Below are positions 1 to 7,476 of a stretch of 17,803 nucleotides of DNA, piece by piece. The stretch comes from CAYWMP01 sp964459445. Lineage in GTDB: Bacteria; Desulfobacterota; DSM-4660; Desulfatiglandales; HGW-15. A program made the translations under genes and the position numbers. Position 1 is the stretch's first letter. Every line of letters begins with the position of its first letter. The stretch lies in the NCBI GenBank assembly GCA_964459445.1, contig CAYWMP010000126.1, positions 1 to 17,803 of the forward strand, written 5' to 3'. Under the pieces are notes generated by a model. It made no database searches and had not been told where the DNA came from. It saw only the letters and a program-made list of their open reading frames with translations.

Positions 1-8
1 CCGCGGGG

Positions 9-129
9 CATCCTGAAAAGGATGGCGGAACTCTCCATAGCCATGAGCCCTCCTTCGCTAAAGCTTCGGAGGGCTCTCCTCGCCATTCATCCCCACGGCA
101 AGCCGTGGGGTATTCTGGCGAAGGAGAGT
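9..129. repeat. Folded palindromic element at the window edge (MITE- or REP-like)
   Basis: Three nested or adjacent inverted repeats fill this stretch. CATCCT (9-14) pairs with AGGATG (19-24) around a GAAA loop. GAGCCCTCC (45-53) pairs with GGAGGGCTC (68-76), with an inner GCT/AGC step. CTCTCCTCGCCA (74-85) pairs with the segment 116-128 with one bulged base, continuing past a symmetric internal loop into the perfect 9-bp stem CCCCACGGC (91-99) / GCCGTGGGG (102-110). CTCTCC followed two or three bases later by GCCAT occurs twice (31-44 and 74-86). No gene fits here. Inference: a non-autonomous palindromic mobile element, or the end of one, or a structured RNA of a gene to the left. The hairpins are not followed by a T-run, so a simple terminator is unlikely. 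Confidence 0.6.
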
Positions 130-258
130 AATGTTTCTCTAGGCTCAGGCCTAAAAACCGTTTAAAATATATAACTGGCAATCAAAAGTCACTGTTTTGG
201 CAGAATATTTGCAGACTCTAAAGAATTAAAAGGAATTATAACCGGAGGTTTCAATATC

Positions 259-1209
259 ATGGGATGGCGCAGAAATCGCGTTGGCTTGGCTCTCGGTGGA
301 GGCGGGGCGCGCGGACTTGCGCATATAGGCGTGCTTGATGTTCTGGAGCGCGAGAAGGTCCCAATCGATCTTCTCGTCGGGACGAGCATGGGCGCCCTTG
401 TCGGCGCTTGTTATGCAAGCGGTGCCACTCCGGAGGAGTTAGTGACACGGGTTGAGGAATATTTGAATAGTCCCGAGTTTCAGTCCTCAGCAATCAAGGC
501 CTTTGAGGCCGCCCATGCAAAAGAAGACTCAGGAATAACAAAAAAAATCCAGAGTTTCCTCAAAAACCGTGTTTATATGATTCAGGCCCTGTTCAAGCCC
601 GGTCTTCTATCCAATGAAGATTTTCAGTTCACAATCGATTTCTTTGTCCCTGACATTCAAATTGAAGAAACCAGAATCCCCTTTCGCGCTGTAGCCACCG
701 ACCTTGTGACCGGTGATCAGGTTGTTTTTTCAAAGGGATCCTTAAGACAGGCGGTCATGGCCAGTTGTGCCGTTCCCGGGGCTATAGAACCTTTGAAAGA
801 CGGGGAAATGCTCCTTTCTGATGGCGGTATTGTTTGCCTGGTCCCGACTACGGTAGCCAGGGCGGAGGGTGCGGATATCGTGATTGCAGTCACCGTGGAC
901 AGGGATACCTGTTCTATTGATGAGCTTGATACGATCAGGGCCATTTATTCCCGGGCCAGTGAGATCATGTCTGAGAGGCTGAGGCGGTACGACCTCAAAA
1001 AGGCGGATGTTGTCGTCTACCCGGAAGTCGGGGAATTACATTGGTCCGGCTTTTCCCAAGCGAAAAACCTAATCGAAGAAGGCGAAAAAGCGACTTTGAA
1101 AAAAATCGAAAAAATCCACAAGACCGTCCATGGCTTCAGAAAATGGTTTACCCTGAGAAAGGCCAGAAATCCGAAAACTCATGGCGCAGCCAACCCTTTA
1201 CCCCACTAG
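259..1209 (+). CDS. Patatin-like phospholipase (RssA-type)
   Basis: Predicted lipid acyl hydrolase of 316 residues, the usual size for bacterial single-domain patatins. The glycine-rich oxyanion loop GGGGARG lies at residues 13-19, the nucleophile elbow GTSMG at 41-45 (Ser43), and the catalytic Asp188 in DGG at 188-190. This gives the Ser-Asp dyad of the family. The segment after DGG reads IVCLVP, where many relatives have a form of N-x-x-P, a mild deviation. No signal peptide or membrane segment is apparent, so it should act in the cytosol or at the inner membrane face. The ATG is supported by GGAGGT at 244-249, nine bases upstream. The C-terminus is Lys/Arg-rich. It stands alone, with about 300 bases before the next gene. 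The substrate cannot be read from the sequence. Confidence 0.9.
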   Translation: MGWRRNRVGLALGGGGARGLAHIGVLDVLEREKVPIDLLVGTSMGALVGACYASGATPEELVTRVEEYLNSPEFQSSAIKAFEAAHAKEDSGITKKIQSFLKNRVYMIQALFKPGLLSNEDFQFTIDFFVPDIQIEETRIPFRAVATDLVTGDQVVFSKGSLRQAVMASCAVPGAIEPLKDGEMLLSDGGIVCLVPTTVARAEGADIVIAVTVDRDTCSIDELDTIRAIYSRASEIMSERLRRYDLKKADVVVYPEVGELHWSGFSQAKNLIEEGEKATLKKIEKIHKTVHGFRKWFTLRKARNPKTHGAANPLPH

Positions 1210-1268
1210 TCTTTATTCTTCATCTATCCTGAATCACCCCTCAATTTTTTATTCAAAATATCATGGCG

Positions 1269-1424
1269 CCCCAAAAGCAAGCCCATGACACCCTTACACT
1301 ACCCGCCTTCGCCTTCTGCTCCGACGCGGTTATCCGCCTCAATTTTGGGGTGACATCGCGCCGTAGCATTCAAATTTTGCGCGTTCATCCATGGGAGTGC
1401 TCCTGATTTTCTGCGAAGGCGGAT
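1269..1424. repeat. Intergenic segment with several long-range inverted repeats
   Basis: The gap between the phospholipase and stress-protein genes (1210-1511) has no convincing gene. It holds CCGCCTTCGC (1303-1312) complementary to GCGAAGGCGG (1413-1422), CCCCAAAA (1269-1276) complementary to TTTTGGGG (1343-1350), and ATCCGCC (1332-1338) complementary to GGCGGAT (1418-1424). The arms resemble the CTCCTTCGC-type arms of the element at 9-129, which suggests a second, decayed palindromic element. The three pairings cannot all form at once and the loops are long, so this is a weak call. Confidence 0.35.
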
Positions 1425-1446
1425 AAAAAGATCGCATTCTTGCTTG

Positions 1447-1475
1447 TTGCCACCGGCCTCCTTCAATGCTAGAAT
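1447..1475 (+). promoter_or_regulatory. Sigma70-type promoter for the universal stress protein gene
   Basis: TTGCCA at 1447-1452 matches the -35 consensus at five of six bases, and TAGAAT at 1470-1475 matches the -10 consensus at five of six. The spacer is exactly 17 bases. The -10 box lies 36 bases before the chosen ATG, giving a leader of about 30 bases that contains the GGGAGGTG ribosome site. Confidence 0.65.
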
Positions 1476-1511
1476 GTCTTTTAAAATATTAAATGCTGGG
1501 AGGTGATGGGC

Positions 1512-2429
1512 ATGAGAGTGCAAATTAAGAACATCATATGCACAACGGACTTCTCAGACATCTCTGATCACGCCATTCCCTATGGTATTGCCCTTTCCAA
1601 AGAATTCGCCTCGAAGCTCTATCTGTGTCACGCCATCGATCTCACCTCGATAGCCATGTACGGCGAAGCCGTTGTTGCACTTCAAGAACAAGAAAACCGA
1701 ATGACCGAATACGCCCAAGAACGACTCAATGCCTTGATCGGAGATAAGGTGGAGGGCTGGGAACCCCTGATCACTGCTGGTCCCACTGCCGATGAGATCG
1801 TGCGCGTTTCTTTTGAGAAACAGGCGGATCTGGTCGTATCTTCCACACACGGACGCTCAGGCCTTAAAAGACTTATTCTCGGATCTGTGACCGAGCGTCT
1901 CATGAGAACGCTACCCTGTCCGCTCCTTGTCATTCCCAGTCCGGAGCGAGACATAGTAGGTATGCCGCCAAAGGGGATTCAATTTAAGAGAATCCTGGTT
2001 GGATGCGATTTTTCCTCTGATTCCGGCTTAGCCCTTGAATTCGCACTGAGTTTGGCCCAGGAATTTCAAGCAGACCTCAACCTGGTTCATGTCCTTCAAC
2101 CTTCTACCTATGAAGATCTTCTCAAGACTTCTGCCGAAACCAGTGCCCAAGAACAAGACTTGCGCCTCCAACTCAATGAGCAACTCAATGCACTGGTTCC
2201 GGAAGAAGCACTCAATTGGTGCAATCCCCAAACAAGCCTTCTTGCGGGGCAACCGTCCGAAGAGATCATCAAATATGCGGTACTGAATAACGTGGACCTG
2301 ATTGTCCTGGGGATCCGCGGTCACGGTCTCGTTGAATCCATCCTTGTCGGATCCACGACCGAGCGCGTTGCGCGCCAGGCGCCCTGTGCGGTCCTATCCG
2401 TGCGTCCTGTGGTACAGTATGAAGCTTGA
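1512..2429 (+). CDS. Universal stress protein with two UspA domains
   Basis: A tandem UspA protein of 305 residues: domain 1 spans about residues 1-150 and domain 2 about 155-303. Each UspA domain has an alpha/beta nucleotide-binding fold. Domain 2 has the full ATP-binding signature G-2x-G-9x-GS (GIRG through to VGS near residue 290). Domain 1 has the same spacing but Ser in place of the first Gly (STHG through to LGS), so its ATP binding may be weaker. The start is placed at ATG 1512 because GGGAGGTG at 1498-1505 sits six bases upstream. An ATG at 1506 and a GTG at 1503 in the same frame are too close to, or inside, that site. The protein is cytosolic with no signal. It has its own good promoter just upstream, and the next gene follows after 75 bases. 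The molecular role of tandem Usps is not known in general; stress survival is family knowledge. Confidence 0.92.
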   Translation: MRVQIKNIICTTDFSDISDHAIPYGIALSKEFASKLYLCHAIDLTSIAMYGEAVVALQEQENRMTEYAQERLNALIGDKVEGWEPLITAGPTADEIVRVSFEKQADLVVSSTHGRSGLKRLILGSVTERLMRTLPCPLLVIPSPERDIVGMPPKGIQFKRILVGCDFSSDSGLALEFALSLAQEFQADLNLVHVLQPSTYEDLLKTSAETSAQEQDLRLQLNEQLNALVPEEALNWCNPQTSLLAGQPSEEIIKYAVLNNVDLIVLGIRGHGLVESILVGSTTERVARQAPCAVLSVRPVVQYEA

Positions 2430-2504
2430 TAAGCTGAAAGCGTCGGACGAGGAAATGCCTCTGACCCATCCTGTGAGGTTAGCCATTGATTAGGGAGGTC
2501 TAGT

Positions 2505-3398
2505 TTGAGTCGAGTCATATTTGCAGAAACAGAAGACAGGGAACAGGGGGTCAAAAACTGCCTGGATGCCTTTGACGGGAGCCTATTCAAAGGAAAAGAC
2601 GTTCTCATCAAGCCCAATTTCAATACAGCCGACACCGCCCCGGGATCAACACATAATGATACGCTTCTTGCCTTGGTCAACCGGATATGGGATATGGGCG
2701 CCCGTTCCCTCGCATTGGGTGAGAGAAGCTATCCTTTGACCCGGGATGTCATGGAAAAAAAGGGCGTTCTGCCCCTTTTGGAGGCCAAGGAAGTCAAGGT
2801 CATCAATTTTGATGAACTGGATGATAAGGATTGGATGGCCTTCAAACCCAATGGAGGCCATTGGCCTGAAGGATTCAAAATCGCCAGACCTATCCTTGAT
2901 GCAGAGTGTCTTGTATCTACGGGTTGCCTGAAAACGCACCAATTTGGCGGCGTATTTACGCTTTCTCTCAAACTTCACGTCGGTGTTGTTCCCACTTCAC
3001 GTCACGGATACCAGTACATGGGTCAACTCCACAGCTCCCCGCATCAACAACAGATGATCGCCGAAATCAACAAACCCTTTTCGCCCGACCTCATAGTCAT
3101 GGATGGCATCGATACATTCGTCGACGGAGGACCGATGAGCGGAAAGCGTATGAAAGGTAATGTGTTCCTTGCATCAGATGATCGTGTCGCGATTGATGCG
3201 GCCGGTGTTGCGGTCTTAAAGGAATTGGGGAGCAACAGCGCGATTATGGATAAAAAAATATTCGATCAGCCGCAGATTGCGAGAGCAGTCGAGTTGGGCC
3301 TGGGCGTTGAATCCGCTGAAGAGGTCCTCTTGGAAGCTGTTGATCCCCAAAGCCGAACATATTGCGACCGCGTGCTGGAACAACTCAGAAAAGGATAG
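2505..3398 (+). CDS. DUF362 domain protein, cytosolic form
   Basis: A 297-residue protein recognised as DUF362 from IKPNFN near residue 32, GER near residue 77, the Cys-containing stretch CLVSTGCLKTH in the middle and MDGI followed by GPMSG toward the C-terminus. The biochemical function of DUF362 is unsettled; several members carry 4Fe-4S ferredoxin domains, but this one has no CxxCxxC cluster. It has no signal peptide, unlike the second DUF362 copy at 4677. The TTG start is fixed by GGGAGGT at 2493-2499, five bases upstream, and by lack of a better in-frame start. The DUF6599-like gene follows 22 bases after its stop, consistent with one transcript. Confidence 0.85.
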   Translation: MSRVIFAETEDREQGVKNCLDAFDGSLFKGKDVLIKPNFNTADTAPGSTHNDTLLALVNRIWDMGARSLALGERSYPLTRDVMEKKGVLPLLEAKEVKVINFDELDDKDWMAFKPNGGHWPEGFKIARPILDAECLVSTGCLKTHQFGGVFTLSLKLHVGVVPTSRHGYQYMGQLHSSPHQQQMIAEINKPFSPDLIVMDGIDTFVDGGPMSGKRMKGNVFLASDDRVAIDAAGVAVLKELGSNSAIMDKKIFDQPQIARAVELGLGVESAEEVLLEAVDPQSRTYCDRVLEQLRKG

Positions 3399-3420
3399 GG
3401 TCGAAATTCTTGTATTTACT

Positions 3421-4347
3421 GTGAAAAGCGACACCCCTTTGAAACCATTCACTAACCTGTCCATCCCGGTTCTACTGGCTGCCTTGGTCTTTCTTATGAC
3501 TCCCATTTCATTTGCCCTTACCCTAAAGGATATTGATGCGGCCCTCCCCCAAAGGTTGGGTGGCTTGCGCACGGAGCCAAAAGGCCGAATATATGACGAA
3601 CAAACCATTTTCGATTATATCGACGGTGCGGCCGAGGTTTACAGGGCCTATAAGATGCGGGCTTGTCTTTCCCGAAATTATGGCACCCAAAAAAATCCCA
3701 CACTCATACTGGATATCTTTGATATGGGAACTTCTCAGGAGGCCTATGGGGTATTTACCCATGATCAGGATGGCGAAGACCTGGACATTGGGCAAGGCGC
3801 CCTCTATCGAACCGGCTGGTTGAGCTTTTGGAAAGACCGTTTTTTTGTTTCCATCTATGCGGGAGATGATACGAAAAAAGCAAGGGAATCTGCTATAGCA
3901 CTGGCCCGTTCCGTTGCCTCTCTCATTTCTGGTCAAGGCCTCAAACCAGAGATCCTTTCGCGATTGCCGGAGAAAGGTCTAAAACCCAAAAGCGCCCGAT
4001 ATTTGCATGACCACGCGATGCTCAACTACCACTTCTACTTTTCCGATGAAAACATCCTCAAACTTGGGTCAGAAACCAATGCCGCCTTGGCCGAGTACCA
4101 TCGGTACGGGCAAAACGCCAGATTGTTGCTTGTCCTTTATCCTGACGAGAAAGAGGCTGCCGCGGCCCTATTGAACTTCTACGATCATTACTTGCCCGAA
4201 GGAAAAGGGGCCGATGCCGTCCAAATAGAAGACGGCACGTGGAGCGTCGCTTCGGTCGAAGGCATACTTCTCGGGATTGTGCTGGAATCCGATCATCGAG
4301 AAATGGCCCTAGAGCTCCTGGAAGAAGCCTTGAAAACCAAGGAATAA
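3421..4347 (+). CDS. DUF6599-like secreted protein
   Basis: A protein of 308 residues when read from GTG 3421. The N-terminus is a typical Sec signal: Lys near the start, a hydrophobic run around residues 14-28, and a likely cut after SFA near residue 32. The mature part has IFDYIDGAAEVY, then aromatic-rich segments such as GWLSFWKDRFFVSIYA, which I associate with DUF6599, a family of unknown function often seen beside DUF362 proteins. The open frame extends upstream into the DUF362 gene, but only TTG codons are available there and the signal peptide supports GTG 3421. No good ribosome site precedes the GTG, so translational coupling with the upstream gene 22 bases away is likely. No catalytic motif was recognised. 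The family name is from memory. Confidence 0.7.
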   Translation: MKSDTPLKPFTNLSIPVLLAALVFLMTPISFALTLKDIDAALPQRLGGLRTEPKGRIYDEQTIFDYIDGAAEVYRAYKMRACLSRNYGTQKNPTLILDIFDMGTSQEAYGVFTHDQDGEDLDIGQGALYRTGWLSFWKDRFFVSIYAGDDTKKARESAIALARSVASLISGQGLKPEILSRLPEKGLKPKSARYLHDHAMLNYHFYFSDENILKLGSETNAALAEYHRYGQNARLLLVLYPDEKEAAAALLNFYDHYLPEGKGADAVQIEDGTWSVASVEGILLGIVLESDHREMALELLEEALKTKE

Positions 4348-4455
4348 AGAAAGAGTTCAGATTTGAAAATGTGTCCGATTATGCGGGGGATCGGGGATCT
4401 CTTGGAAGGGACGAACTCGGTTCAGTGAGACACCATTTGTACGCAACCTTAGTAT

Positions 4456-4529
4456 AGCGGGCGGCGAACTATCGCCAGGACGTGCCGAAAGGTGATCTAT
4501 GAGTCCCCTGGGAGGTTCCCCCGCCCGCT
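4456..4529 (+). ncRNA. Candidate structured RNA or leader element
   Basis: The gap between 4348 and 4676 has no gene, but it contains a compact fold. AGCGGGCGG (4456-4464) is perfectly complementary to CCGCCCGCT (4521-4529). Inside are GGCGA/TCGCC (4463-4467 with 4472-4476, sharing two bases with the outer stem), GGAC/GTCC (4478-4481 with 4503-4506), GCC-GAAA-GGT (4484-4493) and GGGA/TCCC (4510-4513 with 4517-4520). An outer stem enclosing several short hairpins, one with a GNRA tetraloop, resembles a riboswitch or small RNA more than a terminator, and no T-run follows. It lies about 150 bases upstream of the twin-arginine DUF362 gene. I could not match it to a known class. The strand is assumed from the neighbours. 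Confidence 0.4.
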
Positions 4530-4676
4530 CTCTTGCAATGTCCTATGCACAACCAAAAAGCCCTTTCGTCCCTGTAAAGAGATTGCTGAACCCCCGCATT
4601 GTTGACAAGGGCTAGATTGACACGGAATAACATTATCTGAGATTTTTCAGATGCGAATAATAGGGAGGGTTAACTC

Positions 4677-5576
4677 ATGGCTGAAATCAAAAAACCAATC
4701 ACCCGTCGCGATTTCCTTAAAAAAGGATCATGCCTCGCGGCCGGTAGTCTGATTGGCCTTCCCTTGCTCGATCATGACACAGCCAAGGCATCACAGAAAA
4801 GCCGAGTCGTACTGATTCGAGATAGGGATGTTTTTAGCTGGACAGGGGAGCCCAGGTATGAACGCCTGGCAGCGATGGTGGATCAGGCCATGTCAACCCT
4901 TTTTGATACTCAGGATTTTACCGCCCCCTGGAAACACCTATTCAGCCCTTCCGATGTCGTGGGCATTAAGAGCAATGTATGGTATCATCTTCCTACGCCA
5001 CGGGCCCTTGAGGCGATTATCAAAGAACGTCTCCAGGATGCCGGGGTCAAAAGAGAAAACATGGACACCGATGACAGGGGGGTCCTAAGGAATCCCCTAT
5101 TTCAGCGGTCATCTGCTCTGGTTAATGTGCGTCCCATGCGCTCACACAACTGGTCGGGCCTTGGCAGCCTCATAAAAAACCATATCATGTTCACCCCCAA
5201 GCCCTGGAACTACCATCGGAACGCCTGCGAGCGGCTTGGGGCCGTCTGGCTCCTCCCCCATGTAAAGGGCAAGACGCGGCTTAATATTTTGGTGATGTTG
5301 ACGCCTCAGTTTCACAGTGTCGGTCCCCATCATTTTAGTGCCAAATACACCTGGAAATATAACGGACTCATCGTGAGCACTGACCCTGTTGCCGCAGATG
5401 CCACGGGTGCTCGAATTATTCAGGCCAAACGAAACATCTTCTTTGGTAAGGAAAAGCCCATCAGCCCCCGCCCCCTTCATATCGCTGCCGCCGATACTAA
5501 GTTCGGCCTGGGCAACAGCCGACCGGAGAATATCGAACTCATTCCATTAGGATGGGATGAAGAAATCCTGATTTAG
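4677..5576 (+). CDS. DUF362 domain protein with twin-arginine signal
   Basis: A 299-residue protein. The twin-arginine motif TRRDFLKK at residues 9-16 is followed by a weakly hydrophobic stretch and an AKA cleavage site at 36-38, so it should be exported folded, possibly with a cofactor. DUF362-like features are VGIKSNVW near residue 100, a central SLIKNHIMF segment, and a C-terminal STDPVAADATGARI block matching the common VAxDAxG signature. No ferredoxin-type cysteine cluster is visible. GGGAGGG at 4663-4669, seven bases upstream, fixes the ATG. It shares its family with the cytosolic DUF362 protein at 2505, with the secreted DUF6599-like gene between them, suggesting a shared envelope or redox-related process that I cannot name. 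A gap of 337 bases follows before hsdM. Confidence 0.85.
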   Translation: MAEIKKPITRRDFLKKGSCLAAGSLIGLPLLDHDTAKASQKSRVVLIRDRDVFSWTGEPRYERLAAMVDQAMSTLFDTQDFTAPWKHLFSPSDVVGIKSNVWYHLPTPRALEAIIKERLQDAGVKRENMDTDDRGVLRNPLFQRSSALVNVRPMRSHNWSGLGSLIKNHIMFTPKPWNYHRNACERLGAVWLLPHVKGKTRLNILVMLTPQFHSVGPHHFSAKYTWKYNGLIVSTDPVAADATGARIIQAKRNIFFGKEKPISPRPLHIAAADTKFGLGNSRPENIELIPLGWDEEILI

Positions 5577-5771
5577 AGATCCGAACTAAGACCCCTTCTC
5601 CGCTGTCTCATTTTCACGGAATCCAGTACCAATCTGCTGTAAGCCCTTCGCCTTTGCTCGCCCAAATCCTTATTCTTCCGTAATTAATACTATAGTTTTG
5701 TGCTACTTGCCTGCCTTTCCATCGGAACCTTGGAATCTGCAACGCAGACATGGTTGGAATCGCTAAAGTTA

Positions 5772-5800
5772 TTGACTTTATTCGATTTTTACTCCATTAT
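5772..5800 (+). promoter_or_regulatory. Probable sigma70-type promoter for hsdMS
   Basis: TTGACT (5772-5777, five of six to -35) and CATTAT (5795-5800, four of six to -10) are separated by 17 bases. They lie about 110 bases before hsdM in an otherwise empty gap (5577-5913), where I see no gene, terminator or repeat. This would give a leader of about 105 bases. Confidence 0.45.
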
Positions 5801-5913
5801 GGCCTCGGTTTTCATGCAGATGGTTTTGCGTTAGCATATGTAGGCAAATATTCTCAAACCAACCTCTTATCCAATACTGTTGTTCTGCAATCAATAGAAA
5901 GTGGTTATTATCC

Positions 5914-7473
5914 ATGCCGCCAAAGAATGGAAACGATAAATCGCTCGAATCCTGGATCTGGGATGCCGCGTGCAGTATTCGAGGGGCCCAGGACGCACCC
6001 AAATACAAAGACTTCATCCTGCCGCTGGTCTTTACCAAGCGACTGTGCGACGTATTCGACGATGAAGTGAACCGGATCGCTGAGAAAGTCGGTTCGCGCA
6101 AAAAGGCGTTCAAATTGGTCGCCAGGGATCAGAAATTGGTCCGGTTCTACCTGCCCCTTGAACCTGATAACCCGGAGGAGCCGGTCTGGTCGGTCATCCG
6201 CATACTGTCGGATAAAATCGGTGAGCAACTCACCACCTATCTGCGGGAGATCGCCAAGGCCAACCCCCTATTGGAGGGGATCATCGACCGGATCGACTTC
6301 AATGCCACCACCCACGGCCAGCGCGACATTGACGACGACCGCCTCTCCAACCTAATCGAAAAGATCTCCGAAAAGCGTTTGGGCCTGGCCGACGTAGAGC
6401 CGGACATCATTGGCCGCAGCTACGAGTACCTCATCCGCAAGTTTGCCGAGGGTTCGGGCCAGTCCGCGGGCGAGTTCTACACGCCCGCCGAGGTCGGCAT
6501 GGTCATGGCGAAAATCATGGACCCTGAACCGGGAATGACCATCTACGATCCTTGCTGCGGTTCTGCGGGATTGCTGATTAAATGCGAACTGACTTTGGAA
6601 GAGAAGATGGCGTTTCGCAGCAAGAAAAAATACGCGCCGCTCCAGCTTTTCGGTCAGGAGTATATCGCCAACACCTGGGCCATGGCCAACATGAACATGA
6701 TCATCCACGACATGGAGGGCGAAATCGAAATCGGCGACACCTTCCGCAATCCTAAGTTTAGGGACGGCGGAAAACTCAAAATCTTTGACCGCGTGGTAGC
6801 CAATCCCATGTGGAACCAGAACTGGTTTGCCGAGCAGGATTACGACAACGACGAGTTGGGCCGCTTTCCCCAGGGCGCGAGCTTTCCCGGCAAGCAGTCG
6901 GCCGACTGGGGCTGGGTGCAGCACATGGCCGCCTCGCTCAATGACAAGGGCCGGGCCGCCGTCGTACTGGACACCGGCGCGGCAAGCCGGGGCAGCGGCA
7001 ACGCGGGCAAGAACAAGGAAAAGGAAGTTCGCAAGTGGTTCGTGGAAAACGACCTTATCGAGGGCGTGATCTATTTGCCGGAGAACCTGTTTTACAATAC
7101 TTCGGCCCCGGGCATTCTGCTTTTTCTGAACCGGTCCAAGCCCAAGAAACGGAAAAACAAACTCTTTCTTGTGAATGCCTCGCAGGTATTCGCCAAGGGC
7201 GACCCCAAGAACTACATCCCCGACGATGGCATCGAACGGATCGCCTCGACGTTCCTAAAATGCAAGGAAGAGGAAAAGTTCAGCCGCATCGTGGACAAGG
7301 CTGAAATCGTCAAAAACGACTACAACATCTCCCCCTCGCGCTATATCTATACCGCCGACGCCGAAACATACCGTCCCCTTGACGAGATCGTCAAAGAACT
7401 CGATGCCCTTGAGGCCGAGGCCGCACAGACCAACGCCGCCTTGCGGGCGGTACTGAAAAGCCTGGGGGTGTGA
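5914..7473 (+). CDS. hsdM: Type I restriction-modification DNA methyltransferase subunit HsdM
   Basis: N6-adenine methyltransferase subunit of a type I system, 519 residues, normal for the family. The N-terminal helical HsdM_N domain covers about residues 1-150. The catalytic N6_Mtase domain starts with AGEFYTP near 188, followed by the S-adenosylmethionine site DPCCGSAG at 212-219 (family norm DPxxGxG-like). The catalytic tetrapeptide at 297-300 reads NPMW, where the usual form is NPPF or NPPY, so the second proline is Met. The C-terminus is a helical segment expected to contact HsdS. The upstream ribosome site is weak (GAAAG about 20 bases before the ATG), but the start of the conserved domain fits. 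The hsdS gene begins three bases after the stop, a tightly coupled pair. It works with HsdS to methylate the recognition sequence and protect host DNA. Confidence 0.96.
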   Translation: MPPKNGNDKSLESWIWDAACSIRGAQDAPKYKDFILPLVFTKRLCDVFDDEVNRIAEKVGSRKKAFKLVARDQKLVRFYLPLEPDNPEEPVWSVIRILSDKIGEQLTTYLREIAKANPLLEGIIDRIDFNATTHGQRDIDDDRLSNLIEKISEKRLGLADVEPDIIGRSYEYLIRKFAEGSGQSAGEFYTPAEVGMVMAKIMDPEPGMTIYDPCCGSAGLLIKCELTLEEKMAFRSKKKYAPLQLFGQEYIANTWAMANMNMIIHDMEGEIEIGDTFRNPKFRDGGKLKIFDRVVANPMWNQNWFAEQDYDNDELGRFPQGASFPGKQSADWGWVQHMAASLNDKGRAAVVLDTGAASRGSGNAGKNKEKEVRKWFVENDLIEGVIYLPENLFYNTSAPGILLFLNRSKPKKRKNKLFLVNASQVFAKGDPKNYIPDDGIERIASTFLKCKEEEKFSRIVDKAEIVKNDYNISPSRYIYTADAETYRPLDEIVKELDALEAEAAQTNAALRAVLKSLGV

Positions 7474-7476
7474 GGG

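Noticed and set aside
1299..1523. Minus-strand 74-codon open frame before the stress-protein gene
   Set aside because: It runs through inverted repeats and across the promoter and start of the Usp gene, with no recognisable protein features.
4456..4529. tRNA or selenocysteine tRNA
   Set aside because: No GGTTCRA T-loop, anticodon arm or CCA end fits the fold.
4602..4622. Two TTGACA hexamers 15 bases apart before the twin-arginine DUF362 gene
   Set aside because: Neither has a -10 box of reasonable match at 16 to 18 bases, so I did not call a promoter although one must lie near.
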